Shown: positions 1 through 11,638 of the stretch, one piece after another
Layout: the number at the start of each line of letters is the position of its first letter
Numbering within the stretch: position 1 is the stretch's first letter
NCBI RefSeq assembly: GCF_000512585.2
Contig: NC_089245.1
Coordinates: forward strand, 2,108,001-2,172,000
DNA: 64,000 nucleotides
Source: Kwoniella bestiolae CBS 10118
Taxonomy: Eukaryota; Basidiomycota; Tremellomycetes; Tremellales; Cryptococcaceae
Direction of reading: 5' to 3'
Translations under genes and position numbers: made by a program
Notes under the pieces: generated by a model
What the model was told of the DNA's origin: nothing
Databases searched by the model: none
Seen by the model: only the letters and a program-made list of their open reading frames with translations

Positions 1-70
1 GCAATGGTGAGCTGGTTGTTGAATTGTCCAGTGGAGATTGAAGAGGTTTTGTGGTGTTGGGTTGTGTCAT
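1..70 (-). CDS. possible N-terminal fragment of a gene running off the left edge
   Basis: On the minus strand an ATG at 70 opens a frame that stays open to base 1 (about 23 codons). It is rich in Thr, Ser, Asn and Pro, beginning MTQPNTTKPL. Low-complexity N termini like this are common in fungal proteins. The rest lies outside the window, so no family can be assigned. It could also be chance. Confidence 0.3.
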   Translation of the reverse strand, partial: MTQPNTTKPLQSPLDNSTTSSPL

Positions 71-570
71 CTGCCGAAGCTGATGTTGGCTGGAATATAA
101 TAGATCATCGAACTTGCTGTAACTTATGCCGTCTCGCTCAGTTGGATTACCCGGACCATCGCCGATCCGTCACTGCCCACCAGGCTACGTCGCAGGTCAG
201 GATTAGACATTTCCGTCTTGAATGTGATGAGATCTTTCTATCAATATTTTTGATATGCATCAATGGTATGCACGTGCATGAGGGACAATGTCGATATCAT
301 CCTGAGCCAGACGAGTCTGCAGTAACGAAGGAGAAAAGCACATCTACCAAAACATAGATTCCTCACGTCGCAATCGAACAGCGGCACAGGCTTTAAGCGA
401 CGGATGAACGACTCAGCTCTCATGCTGGCAGGAGTCGATTTTTTCCTCGTTGCAGACGATGTGTAAAAAGTATCGAGTGGATCTTGCAGAAGTATCGCCG
501 GAGAACACTCATGCGTACAAAGAAAATAAAAGTATATATATAACATGACCGAGACAGCCAAACATCCCAA
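71..570. other. intergenic, no gene recognised
   Basis: About 500 bases between the possible left-edge gene and the tRNA. Reading frames here are short and have no family resemblance. A TATATATA stretch lies near 534-541, just before the tRNA. Confidence 0.5.
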
Positions 571-667
571 ACATCAGTGGTGTAATGGTAACATAAGCGC
601 CTTCCAAGCGGTTCTTAAGAATCAGCGTTCGAAGCACTTGCCCAGGGTTCGATTCCCTGTTGATGTA
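571..667 (+). tRNA. tRNA-Gly (anticodon TCC), with intron
   Basis: A full cloverleaf can be folded. The acceptor stem is 571-577 with 660-666, and the D arm is 580-594 (GTGT with ACAT). The anticodon stem is 596-600 with 634-638, and has one C-A mismatch. The loop CTTCCAA at 601-607 gives anticodon TCC, reading GGA. The T arm is 643-659, with CAGGG/CCCTG around TTCGATT. About 25 extra bases (roughly 608-632) sit just 3' of the anticodon, the standard position for a nuclear tRNA intron. Both internal promoter boxes (A box TGGTGTAATGG, B box GGTTCGATTCC) are present. Confidence 0.9.
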
Positions 668-1108
668 TTGTTTTTATGTTTTTGAGCTCACCAGGACTTC
701 TTTCATCTCGAAATGGGCGATTGGAGACGATTTGAAAGCAATAGGAAGGTTTTCAAGGATGTCTGCGAATTTGCCACGAGATGTGTGAAAGTGCCACAGA
801 CGCGACTAAGGTTTTGAGGCAGAAGCGGCGATCGTCGACATGTTCTCGCGGTACGCGCGCTTGGCTTCTGCGAGCTAGCATCATGAGTTGAAGATACATC
901 GAGAGCATATACGAGAGAATATCGTATTCGTATTATATATATACTGCTTGTGAGACCAATAATCATACTTCCTACTCTTGTATAGTCCCTCATTTGACTG
1001 TACTTTGTTCAATGCGAATCCCGCGATCACACAACGTAGATAAAGTATGGATTCCTACGACATGACGTCGCGTCAGCTTATCACGATTTCTCTCATGACA
1101 CGACACAC
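668..1108. other. intergenic, no gene recognised
   Basis: This 440-base spacer separates the tRNA from the 3' end of the permease gene. No frame with family resemblance and no notable repeat was seen. Confidence 0.5.
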
Positions 1109-3163
1109 TCACTCGTAATCAGTCATATCGTCAAAAGCATTCTCATACAACTTGGTAGCGTCCATACCAGCAGCGGTCATCTGAGCAGCGAGTTCCGCCT
1201 TGTACTGTTCGAGCTCGGTGTACGACATGATGGACATATCCTTGAGATCTGCGGGTAGACCCAGGGCAACTCTCCTCGCGACTTGTCTCCGGTTGAGGTA
1301 GGAGAGGTAGAATCGCATGAGCACTACCAAGCAGAAGAGGACGGACCAACAGCCGATATTGACGTATAGACCGGTATGGTAGTTTGGTGCTTCCTGTTGT
1401 AAGTATACTTGGGGACCGACAATCTGTATATATCAAGAGCGACTTATCAGTACCAGTGATCGAGACAGCTGAGTAAGTAGACAAATTACCTACATTACCG
1501 GTACATTGGGCGACAAACATCGTAGCGAATACCACCACTCGCTTGGTCGATCCGGCCTGGTTCAGGTTCGCCCAGGAGTACAACAATGGTTGGATACCCG
1601 CTAGGGTCTGGGCGACGTAGTAACATGCCAAGAGGATGTACGGGTCGAATCGCTGGACTTTGACAAGACCTACTGCACCGGCGATGGGAGGGATGACACA
1701 TGCGCTATGCAGAAGATGAGAGTGATCAGCGGGTCACTCATGTTATCAATCCAACGCAAAGCTCACGCTACAACGGCCCATCTAGCTTTGAATCGGTTGG
1801 TGAAGAAGATAGTGACTAGGAGGGTCAAGATGGCGATACCACCGGTAGGGGCTTGCATGAGGATCGCCTAGATGAATGCACTCAGCTGCGAGAACCTTTC
1901 GTAAGCGCTAAAACGAACCTACCTTGAAAGAAGTGAACCCAAGACCTTTGACCACCAACCCACCAAATGCGCCAAAACCTCCCGACGGAGTTGACGTGCA
2001 GAAATACATGGCTGCCCATATGTATGTCTTAGGGTCTTTGTACGTTTCTCATACTTGGTTCCACTTCCACTTGGAGGACTAGAAGGATACGGCACAATGA
2101 TCAGCTGTCGTACCACTCACATGTAGGAAACGTCGCTCACCTTGGTACCCGTCTGGTTCTCCTTCAATCGATCGATGGCGATAACTCGGTCGTTGTTTCT
2201 CCTCAAGAATCTAGCTGTGGTAGGGGAGTTGGGCAACATGAAGAAAATGACAGGTACGAATGCGACTGAGATACTTCCGATGAAGAAGAAGATCCCTTGG
2301 TATTCTTTGACCGTCTTGGGATTCTCAGTGGCTTTACCAATTCCAAAGGAGAGGATGGGACCTGACTCATAAGCGTGTCAGTACAATCTCGCGAACAATC
2401 GTGCACAAATGGACTTACCCAAGACCGCCGCCAGTGAATTCGCAATCTGATAAGCGATCGTTCTGAAACTCTGCTCTCTCCTGGTGTACCACATCTGAGT
2501 TAAGAAGATGAAAGAAGGCAAAATCGTAGCTTCGAACATACCCAGGAGGAGACGACAGATGATCAATCCAGTGAAGTTCTTGGCTGCTCCGGTCGAGACC
2601 GTTACGATCGACCATGCAAGCATGTTGAAGGTGACCCAGTATTTGATGGGGAAAGCGATGAGAGCGTAGGACGAGACGGGTTGTAGACCCAGTTGAGCAA
2701 AGTAGACGATCGAGTTGAGCCAACTGGCAGAGAACGAAGTCAGTGGATGACTTTTGATAGATGCGCATCGAGCAAAGACTAACCTGTACTGATTTCCATG
2801 CAGATTGGCGTGGGTTTGAATGTCAAAGACCGCTGCATAACTGAGAGAGGACTTATCGAGCTATCACGATTCTCTTCATAAGCTACCTTTTTGTGGGCAC
2901 CGTTGAAACGTAGCTCAACTCACCTGCTGGAGGAAATACGTCAAACACATGGGAATACAAACGAAAATATCAATCTTTCTAATCACGGCTCGTCGCTCCT
3001 CCGCGGTATATTCCACAGGTCCAGCTTGAGCGAGATACGCGGCGGCTTCGTCCAGCTGATTATTGACCGTGTGCTTCTTCTTCTCTTCGAGGATAGGCGC
3101 ATCGTTGAAGCCTCCTTCGATGTGCTCTTCCAAGTCTTTCTTATCGTCGAAGTTGGTGGCCAT
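1109..3163 (-). pseudogene. Dal5-type MFS permease (anion:cation symporter family), with in-frame stop
   Basis: MFS transporter of the allantoate/nicotinate/pantothenate permease group, expected to import a small organic anion at the plasma membrane. Joined exons give about 520 residues. A hydrophilic N terminus of about 65 residues is followed by helices containing LDKSSLSYAAVFD, a family-typical first-helix region. Further on come the RxxLGxxEA-like stretch (CRLLLGMFEATILPS), WYTRREQ, and near the C terminus KRVVVFATMFVAQCTGN and a cytoplasmic tail ending DDMTDYE. All other joins are in phase. After KWKWNQV the codon at complement 2049-2051 is TGA, followed in frame by ETYKDPKTYIW, which clearly continues the family. 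The stop falls near residue 292 and would remove the C-terminal half. It may be a pseudogene or a base error. The start was chosen at the first ATG of the open exon. It is divergent from the mannosidase, with a 1-kb spacer. Confidence 0.8.
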
Positions 3164-4194
3164 CTTGAAATGGGCTAGTACTATGGGTCCGAATGCTAGG
3201 TTGGTGCTCCACTGATTGGATTGTGGGGGATCAGAAAATGGAACGATCTCTGGATTAGATGCTAGAGTTTATATCATTTTCTTCTGCAGGCGTTTGAGCA
3301 TGATGTCCGATCCGGACTTGCATTGAGCGCAGACACCGCATAATCAAAGTACCGTATCTCACTGGCCCACCTGTTCTTCGTGTTTTTCTTGTGCCCAATA
3401 AACGGCCCGATTGAAACATTAACAAACTACGAACGGGAAGGATATGCGTCCTTTTCAACTAAACAGAACTTTATTGCAAAGCAGAAACAGAACCATTGAA
3501 GCCACACGGAGCACCTTGTGGGTTTTCCACGGGGATTTTACTTGGCTCATAACCAACGTCCCTGTGGCTACTTCTTAGTGCAGGGCAAAAATAGACCATG
3601 CGAGGATAGCCAACAGAGTTCCTTATTGATTCGTCCTCGCTCGGCGTATTCTCGGTGTAAGATTGTTACGTGAATCCATAGCGTTCGCACCTTCCGCTTC
3701 TCAGCTCTCAAATCCTCCTGGACTGCTTTACCTCTTTGCCTCTTGTAAGCTTGACACGTTTTGGCGAGGCTTCATTTATGCTTGACATGCTCCGGGCCGT
3801 CAGCCGGTGGCGTCAATCATCAGGAGGAGTTCAGAGGAATGTGCGGTCGGATGCAAATTCCAAGACCCGAGTCGGAATTCACTGTACTGCCTGGCGTTAT
3901 GCGATCTTGCACTTCGGTTGCCAATGATACTGCGGGGGATGTCATGATCAGCTGCTCATTGGTATCGCTCCACTTCTTGTACGTCCGACATCGGCCATCG
4001 ACACATCTCGCTCACTCCACCTCCGACATCGTCAAGAAGTTGTGACAGACGGGAGGACAGGACAGCGAGAGGTGTGCTTCAGAGAAGCAGCCATAGTCTG
4101 AGCTGACAAACACCGCTCGACTTGATCTGTTACTTTGACTTTCTGTGAAACACATCTCATCGAAAACGACAATCAGGTAGTAGATGTGGTAATC
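3164..4194. other. divergent promoter region between permease and mannosidase
   Basis: About 1 kb between two divergent start codons, so it must hold both promoters. Short frames here show no family features. No clear TATA box or strong repeat was noticed. Confidence 0.5.
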
Positions 4195-7100
4195 ATGTCA
4201 GGACAGTACACCTATCCTAGGCTGACGGAGGAGGTAGAACATAACCTCCTTCCAGGCATCGTGAGTGGTCTCTGGCTAACACAACGCTCGTATATACATG
4301 TGGTCTTTCCTCAAACTGATGAACCTGATTGCCGTGACAGTCCCTAAAACGACTCGACCTATTCCTTGAAGGTCCATATAATGAGTACGACCTCTCCTCC
4401 GTCCTGGACAGGATCCGACTCGACGACGAACAAATAGTGAATATGACGATTTGGTCTGCCCCCGGGATAGAGAAAGTCACGTTCGATGAAGCCACTCCGA
4501 AGCTGAAGGGGGACGAGGCGAAGCCGCTTAAGAAGGGTGACTTGATAGGTGGTAGTTGGGGTCAACACTGGGTCAAAGTGGAAATCAACATCCCGAGTAG
4601 GTTTAGAGAGTCGGACGAACCTGTTGTATGTGAGTGATCGGACTATCCCTTCTCTGTTCTCAGGGATCATAAACAGATATATCTAATCTAAATATACAAC
4701 ACTCCGTATAGTCGAGTTTGATCCGGGCTGTGAGGCTTTGATATGTGATATCACGGGTCATCCTTTGCACGGCATCACAGGTGGACCCAACTCCACTATC
4801 AATGCTTATCCGGGGTACGTCGAGGACAGGAGGATTAAACATATCATACCTAGGGAAGCTGTCAATCAAGGGAAGTACGAATGTTACATCGAAGTGGCAT
4901 GTAATGGGATTTTCGGGATTGGTATAAATGGTTATAGACACCATGAGCCTGACGTGAGTGTCTTCTCCCATCTAGCCAAGGTCTATCACGATAAGCTGCA
5001 ATTAGGAAAGATCGCTCAAGTTGATACTGTATTGACAATCAGATGAACATGAAATACCACCTAGCCAGAGCGGACCTCGTGCAGATCCGCTCTGCGGCTC
5101 ACGCTCTGAAGGTCGATTTCCAAATCCTCAAGCAATTCGTCAGATCACCTCAAGGTGACAAGTCGCCTGTATCTCGGAAAGCTTTGAAAGCCGCCAACGA
5201 GATCATGAATGTTTTTCGTAACGACAACGACCGACTGATTGATGAGACCATCGTCCAAGGACGGGAGATAGCTAAGAACGTCATTGGGGAGGGTTTGAAT
5301 GATTTCGAGGATGACGAGACGAAAGTCTGGGCTATAGGGCATTGGTAAGTTTCTTGTACTTACGCCCGAAATCATGCCCGTGCCAAAAAGCAGGAAAGGT
5401 TCATAAGCTGATTATGGGTATATTAAACTGTTCCAGCCACATAGACACAGGATGGCTATGGCGCTACATCCACACCCAACAGAAGATCGCCCGAAGCTGG
5501 TCCACCCAGATTGATCTCATGACCAGATACCCAGAACATCAATTCACGGCCTCCTCAGCCCAGCAGTTCCAATGGCTCGAAAAGCTCTATCCGACGCTAT
5601 ACGAGCGAGTGATCCAAGCTGTGAAAGATGACAAGTTCCATCCGATAGGTGGGAGCTGGTTGGAACACGATTGCATCCTCCCATCGGGGGAGTCGCTTAT
5701 AAGGCAGTATCTGTATGGTCAGAGGTTCTTCCAAGAGAAGTTTGGGTGGAAATCCAATATCGCTTGGTTGCCTGATACCTTTGGGTATGCTTCGCAGTTA
5801 CCTCAGATTCTGAGATTGGCAGGGATCGAGTACTTCTTTACTCAGAAGGTGGGTCTTGGTAAGACACCTAAGTTACATTCCATACAGGTGCTCGATGGAG
5901 TTTTTCGCTGAAGTGAAGAAAATGCCTTGCCCTAGCTATCCTGGAACAACATCAACGTCTTCCCGCATTCCACATTCAACTGGTCAGGATTAGACGGCAG
6001 TTAAGTCCTAGCGCATATGACACCTACAGACACGTACAACGCTCAAGCGAATTTGTCGGTCTCCTTCCTCCTTTCTTACACAATACACATCAACTGATAA
6101 GCAATGTCAATGTCCAGCTCGGAATTGCAACAAGGTATCTCTCAAAATAAGAACCTCGAGTCGACCGACCAATGCCTCCTGTTATTCGGAAATGGCGATG
6201 GCGGGGGCGGACCAACGTCCCTAATGCTAGAAAAGCTCAGACGTCTGAATTCGGCGTCGGTCAAGAGTCCGGAAGTACCCAAAACGAAGATTTCGAAAGT
6301 GGAAAGATTCTTTGAGCATCTCAAGGAGAAGACCCAGGGAGGTAAGACTTTGAGTAATTGGAAGGGAGAGCTGTATTTTGAGTTACATCGTGGTGTAAGT
6401 GCTGTCCATTCTTGCCTACCACATCTGATCGTTGTGCTCGGTGATACCCCTATATGATACCCCTATATCAGATCTGAACAGTCCGACTGATAACGTTTAT
6501 TTTAATGTGTGTTATTAGATATTCACAAGTCAAGCTCAGATCAAGAATGGTAATCAAACCATCGAAAAGCTTCTAAGGGATCTAGAGTACTTCGGGACCC
6601 TCGCTTCGTTGACTTGTGATACCTATGCATACCCCAAGTAAGTGGGGATTTGCCATCCATCATCATCCTCTCAACCAAACGACATGTGATATTCTCACTT
6701 ACACCCCTCCACAATCACTCCCAGATCCCAGCTCGATGAAATATGGCAGGACGTCCTGCTCAACCAATTCCACGATGTCCTACCTGGTACGTCCATCAAG
6801 ATGGTCAATGACGACGCGAAAGAGATATACGAGCGACGTATAGCTCAGACCCACATACTACTGGATCAAGCTTTGGATGTACTGCTCCCTCAAGGCGATG
6901 GAGAAGTGACCATACTGGATGGAACGAGGCTGAATAGGAGTGGAGTTGTCGAACTGCCACCTGGACTCAAAGAAGACAAGATTACCACTCAGCCAGGATT
7001 GGATGACAAAGTCCTAGCGTACTACACCTCTTCAAGTGGGATCGGCACTCTATCCAACCCACCGGACTCAGCCACTCCGTCTGCTAAGCACGAGAACTCC

Positions 7101-8699
7101 ACATACACCCTATCCAACGATATGATCAGACTTACGATATCCCACGGACGAATCACCTCGCTATACGACCTGATGTCCGAGCGAGAACTGATCGTCTCAG
7201 GTATAGGAACCAGTACAGCCGGTCTGATGTTGTACGAGGACTATCCACTATCTTACGACGCATGGGAAGCTGAGGTATATCATCTAAAGATGGGCAGAGA
7301 GGTTATGTTTGATAGGGTGGAGATTGTGGCGAATGGTCCGTTGAGGAGTACGATCAGGACGGAGAGTGTGTTTGGGGAGAGTAAGGTGGTTCTTTATGTA
7401 GGCACTTCTTCTTTCTTGCGTCCTGCTTGCTTTATAAGGAAGAGGAAGAGAGGGACAAGAGCTGATTGAGTTGATGGTAGATATCAGTCGATACGACCGC
7501 GCAAGGAGACATTCCAAGTATAAGAGTAGATGCGCGTGTAGATTGGCACGAAACTCACAAATTCCTCAAATGTGAGCTCACAACCTTTATCACTCACTCC
7601 AACCCCCTCCAACCGTGTCCGCTCGAGACACGAAAATTCCCATCAACACTGACTCGACTGCCACTCCACTCAACATGACTATAGTCGCCCTACCCCTCGA
7701 CATCCACTCATCCACAGCAACCTACGGCACGCAATTCGGACTGATCGAGCGGCCAACCCACCGAAATACCCAGATCGACCAGGCCAAGTTCGAAGTTCCC
7801 GCTCATACGTTTGCGGATGTAAGCGAGGCGGGGTACGGTCTGAGTGTGGTTAGCGATGATAAGTATGGGTATATCGTTGAGGGGAATACCATGAGGTGGG
7901 TTGTTGCGGCTGTAGATGTTCTCGCTTCCCACTCATAAGTTACTGTAAGAGAGATCACTGATATAGTATCACCTCTGTGGTCATTACAGGATCTCGTTAC
8001 TCAGATCAGCGACCGCACCAGACCCAACTCAAGATAGGGGCCACCACAAATTCACGTTCCATGTCCTCCCTCACCGAGAGAGACTAATCGAAAGTGGGGT
8101 ATACGAAAAGGCATTGGGTCTGATCAATCCTTTGCGTGGTAAGTGCATACCATAATCCACCGAAATCTACACTTAGATATACGAGTCTAGTCTAGGTGTA
8201 CTGTAATGCACATCGAACTGAACTGATACTGTGGATTCACCCAACCCAGTCCGACGAATCGACCAGGAGACGAAACCCACACTTCCCATTACGTTCACTC
8301 TCCATCCTTATCACGCCTCTTCGGACGGGGTGGTCCTAGAGACGATCAAACGTGGTGAAGATGATTCTGCGAACTCCGACTCGTCTGTCATCAAGCACAA
8401 GACAATCATTTTACGGCTGTATGAGAGTCTAGGTGGACGGTCAAAGACTACCTTGAAGATGTAAGTTCCTTTTTTTCTCTCTTCTTTAGCGACTGCTGTT
8501 CGAACTTCGTTGCTAAAATGACGTGACGTAAAGTACCGGTCTATCCAAACCATCTTCCCTTAAATGGCTGAACATCCTCGAAGAAGCTGAGATGTTCGAG
8601 GATCAACCTGTCAAATGGAGAATGACAGATGGTGTGGTAGAAATAGATATGGACTTTAGGTGTTTCGAAATCAAAACTCTTGGTATACTCTTGGAGTGA
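4195..8699 (+). pseudogene. AMS1: GH38 alpha-mannosidase (vacuolar Ams1 type), with in-frame stop
   Basis: Class II alpha-mannosidase that trims free mannose oligosaccharides; in yeasts it works in the vacuole. Fourteen exons can be joined in phase to about 1,120 residues, close to the ~1,080 of the yeast enzyme. An N-terminal ancillary domain is followed by the metal-site motif HIDTGWLW (rebuilt across the intron ending near 5434) and the nucleophile region WLPDTFGYASQLPQ. FGNGDGGGGPT and LNQFHDVLPGTS follow, then the C-terminal beta domains ending at TGA 8697-8699. Between GLDGS and VLAHMTPTDTYNAQ the codon at 6002-6004 is TAA, where the family normally has Gln (GLDGxQVL). The frame is otherwise continuous before and after. 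The stop, near residue 463, would leave the catalytic nucleophile region but remove the remaining domains. Either a nonsense mutation or a base error. Confidence 0.9.
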
Positions 8700-8971
8700 T
8701 AGATCAACTTCGATACGACAGTCGAAGATCTCGCTGGGACAAACAGACGGACGTTTTAGACATAACATAACATATCATGACTCGACTTGGACATAAATAT
8801 AGATTATATACAACTTCATGTTACCCGATCTACCTAAAAATATATACAACTTGTTTAAACTGACCTGACGACCCAAATCCAATGTCCACTCTTAATGACC
8901 AGTACGACACCCCGAAGAGATTATAGGGTATTTTCCACCTTCGTACGCGTCGTGACCAGCGAGAACCAGAC

Positions 8972-10931
8972 CTAAACTCTGGTGGAAAGACCAGCGCCTG
9001 GGACTTGAAGTCGAGCTTGAGCAGCAGCAGCTTGGGCGGCTTCCCTCGCTTGCTTCTCAGCCTGAAGTCGACTGACTCTAGCTGCTTCTTTGGTCTTGAG
9101 ATCCTCGTAGTTGAGAAGGTACGTGGCCAGGTGACTGTGTTGGAGGACAGCAGGATCATGAAGGATAGAATTGCCTTCGGGGAGACTATGCGAGTGGTCA
9201 GCGTAATAACCCTCACATGGGTGTGGGTTGGCTGTAATGCCTTCACACGTAGTATCATGTCACTCACTAGTGAGTGACGAGGAGATGACCAGTGGTAGAG
9301 AGTCTCTTGAAGATTCTACCGGCGAATCGACCGCTAAGCTTGGGGACGATCGGAGCGTTGGGTCGAAGACCTGCAGGAGCAGGAGGGGCGAAAGAGAGTA
9401 AACCTGAGGAATAGGAGTGTTAGCAACGAGGATCAGGTTCAATAAGACTAAAGTATTGTGAATTGGTTGAAGTCGTCATATCTAGTGGCTGCACAGTCCC
9501 ACTCACCAATATCCGAAACGTAATCCAACTCGTTGACGAAGTGTTCTACACATCCGAATGCGGGTCCAGTATCAGTCTCGGGGATGGAGAAGTGGTTGGC
9601 AGCGGAGGCGAATGTGTAGATCTCAACCTTCTTGAGTTGCTCGTGGGAGAAGTCGGAGAGGAGTTGGTCCTTAGTGATGCATTGATATCAGCTTCCATCA
9701 TCAAGAAAGAATGGTGGAGCAGGGAGGCAAAACTTACAGCCCAGGAAGACATGATGATCCCTCCCTGTGAGTGAGCCATCAAGACAATTTTCTCTTTGGT
9801 AGGATCCGCGACGTGTCTGGAGATGATCTGTGGGTATGCAGCAATTAGCTGAACGATCTTCCATGACTTGAGGTACAAGGTGTAGTGGAACTGTTTAGTA
9901 TGGGTTCTGCTCTGATGGGTCCACTCACATTGTACCCTTCTCTCGTATCCGTTGTATTCCAAAGTAGATCCCTTTGCAGCATACATTCCACAAAGTCAAA
10001 CCAGATACCAAATGTTCTATTATGTACGCCGATGACTCGTCGACCGAATTGCTTGTACAAGGTGTCGAGGATAAGTTGGAGACCGGATTTGGAGGTGCCG
10101 ATACCGTTGACTCTGGGGGTGCAGAGTATATGACGCGGTGCAGTGTTCGGTCGGGACAGGTATCGAGTAGGGTAAGATGGAGAGCAAGGGATGACAGGGT
10201 AAGATCAGAGCGAGGTTGTCGTTGTGGTGAAGAGGAGAGGAGCATGATGAAGAGGAGGAAGGTCGATCTCACGTCAGCTCAACCTCGATCTTCTCCCGAT
10301 AGAATTTCACTCACAACAGCCAAACCTCCTTATCGTCCTTATCTTCTCCCGGGATGTTCTGATACGTGATCCTGTTCTTCCCCAGGATGAAGTTGTACCC
10401 ATAGAGCCAAGTAGCAAGTGCCAAGCTCGCAATGACAGGTGAGGGGATCCCAACGAAGAAGGATACCAGGCAAAGTACCGTCAAGAGGATTGAAACGATG
10501 ACCAAGAAGATTTGCAGGAAGATACCGTTGAAGGTGATATCCACGGCGGGTTTGGGGATAGGCCACAGGATGAGTCCGATGGTAGGGAAGTTTCGAACGA
10601 GGATCCAGAAATCTTTCCATAACATTGTCAAGGGGTCGTCATCGTGGAAGATGAGGGGGGTGGAATCCTGCGGGTTGAAGATGGACACGTCGTATACCAA
10701 TACTTTACTTGCGGTGTCGACGTCGACGTTGTTGGGGTAAGGTGCGACGGTCACGTTGGACGTGGAAGGTGCGAGTTGTGCGTTGGTAGTGGGGCTGGCA
10801 CCGACAGGAGAAGGGAGGTATGGACCTCTGGGTGAGTTTGGGTCTGAGAGTCGAGGGGAAGGGGTTTTGGAGGAGGACGAGGTGGAAGGTGGGATGAGAG
10901 GGGTGAGCTCGTTCTTCAGGGGGGATGACAT
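8972..10931 (-). CDS. membrane-associated alpha/beta-hydrolase (lipase-like, GxSxG)
   Basis: Conserved fungal protein of about 490 residues with a serine-hydrolase elbow AHSQGG. The N-terminal 90 residues are Ser/Pro rich. Two hydrophobic segments follow (one around GIFLQIFLVIVSILLTVLC, the next around IASLALATWLYGYNFILG). The hydrolase part contains NGIGTSKSGLQ, a GVHNRTFGIWFDFVEC stretch and ASAANHFSIP. It ends in an Ala/Gln/Arg-rich coiled tail. The joins are in phase, and the first intron is unusually long (10113-10314, 202 bases). Family members are known only as conserved fungal hydrolases, so the substrate is unknown. Its 5' leader contains a long GA/TC microsatellite. The start is the first ATG after that tract. 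Confidence 0.85.
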
Positions 10932-10977
10932 TGTGGGTGGGTGAGAGGGATTGCTTCGTGAAGCAAGATGTTAAGAT

Positions 10978-11064
10978 GAAGAAGAGAAGAGAAGAAGAGA
11001 AGAAGAGAAGAAGAGAAGAAGAGAAGAAGAGAAGAAGAGAAGAAGAGAAGAGAAGAAAGAAGGA
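10978..11064. repeat. GAAGAAGA microsatellite
   Basis: A purine tract with an 8-base period (GAAGAAGA), starting about 47 bases upstream of the hydrolase start codon. On the transcript of that gene it would read as a polypyrimidine CT-rich leader or promoter element. Confidence 0.9.
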
Positions 11065-11195
11065 TGTATTCGTTGTATATATACTGTGTATTCGGGTAAC
11101 GTCAACATTCCCCGTGATCACTCACATGCACATACTTTACCATGATTGATATTGATCACATCACTACACTACACTGCTAGTAGTATTCTCCCCTG

Positions 11196-11217
11196 CATAC
11201 ATACATACATACATACA

Positions 11218-11247
<30 letters not shown>
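11196..11247. repeat. CATA microsatellite
   Basis: About 13 perfect copies of the tetranucleotide CATA in the spacer between the hydrolase and the sugar transporter. Confidence 0.95.
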
Positions 11248-11251
<4 letters not shown>

Positions 11252-11638
11252 CATCTTATATAGATGACATTGTTCACGCCTACTCGCTTCCTCTTCCTCT
11301 TCTGAATCAGTTGAATCATTGATATTCTCATTCTCATTCTCACGTAGTAGGATGTAGGATAACGTCATTCTGATAAGATTAAGATTGCACTACAGTAGTA
11401 AAGTTACTACCCGCCTGTCTCTCCTTCTCCTCCTCTCCTCTTTCGTTCCTCATACAAGGCACAAAGAGGGGCAAGGGGAGAAATGGGAGAAATGGGAGAA
11501 ATGGGCGTGGGAAAGATAAGGTCGATCATCTTTACTTCCGATACTTATCGTGGTATTATATCCATGCATGCACATTAACTTAACATACTATACGACTGCC
11601 CCCTTTCTTATCTATCTCTCACCACACTCACATACATA

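Larger units (their letters stand above)
10932..11638. other. intergenic spacer rich in simple repeats
   Basis: No gene was recognised. It holds the GAAGAAGA and CATA tracts and a threefold GGGAGAAAT repeat near 11478-11506. It contains the promoter of the minus-strand hydrolase and the 3' end of the minus-strand sugar transporter. Confidence 0.6.

Noticed and set aside
241..570. 109-residue minus-strand frame next to the tRNA
   Set aside because: No family resemblance, overlaps regulatory DNA and has irregular composition with no splice context; treated as chance.
2845..2925. Apparent loss of the first-helix motif in the Dal5-type gene
   Set aside because: Moving the acceptor to GTGATAG recovers LDKSSLSYAAVFD in phase; no lesion there.
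9005..9277. Plus-strand open frame over the end of the alpha/beta-hydrolase gene
   Set aside because: It is the complement of the hydrolase exon with its QAREAAQAAAA tail; the minus strand has the clear family motifs.
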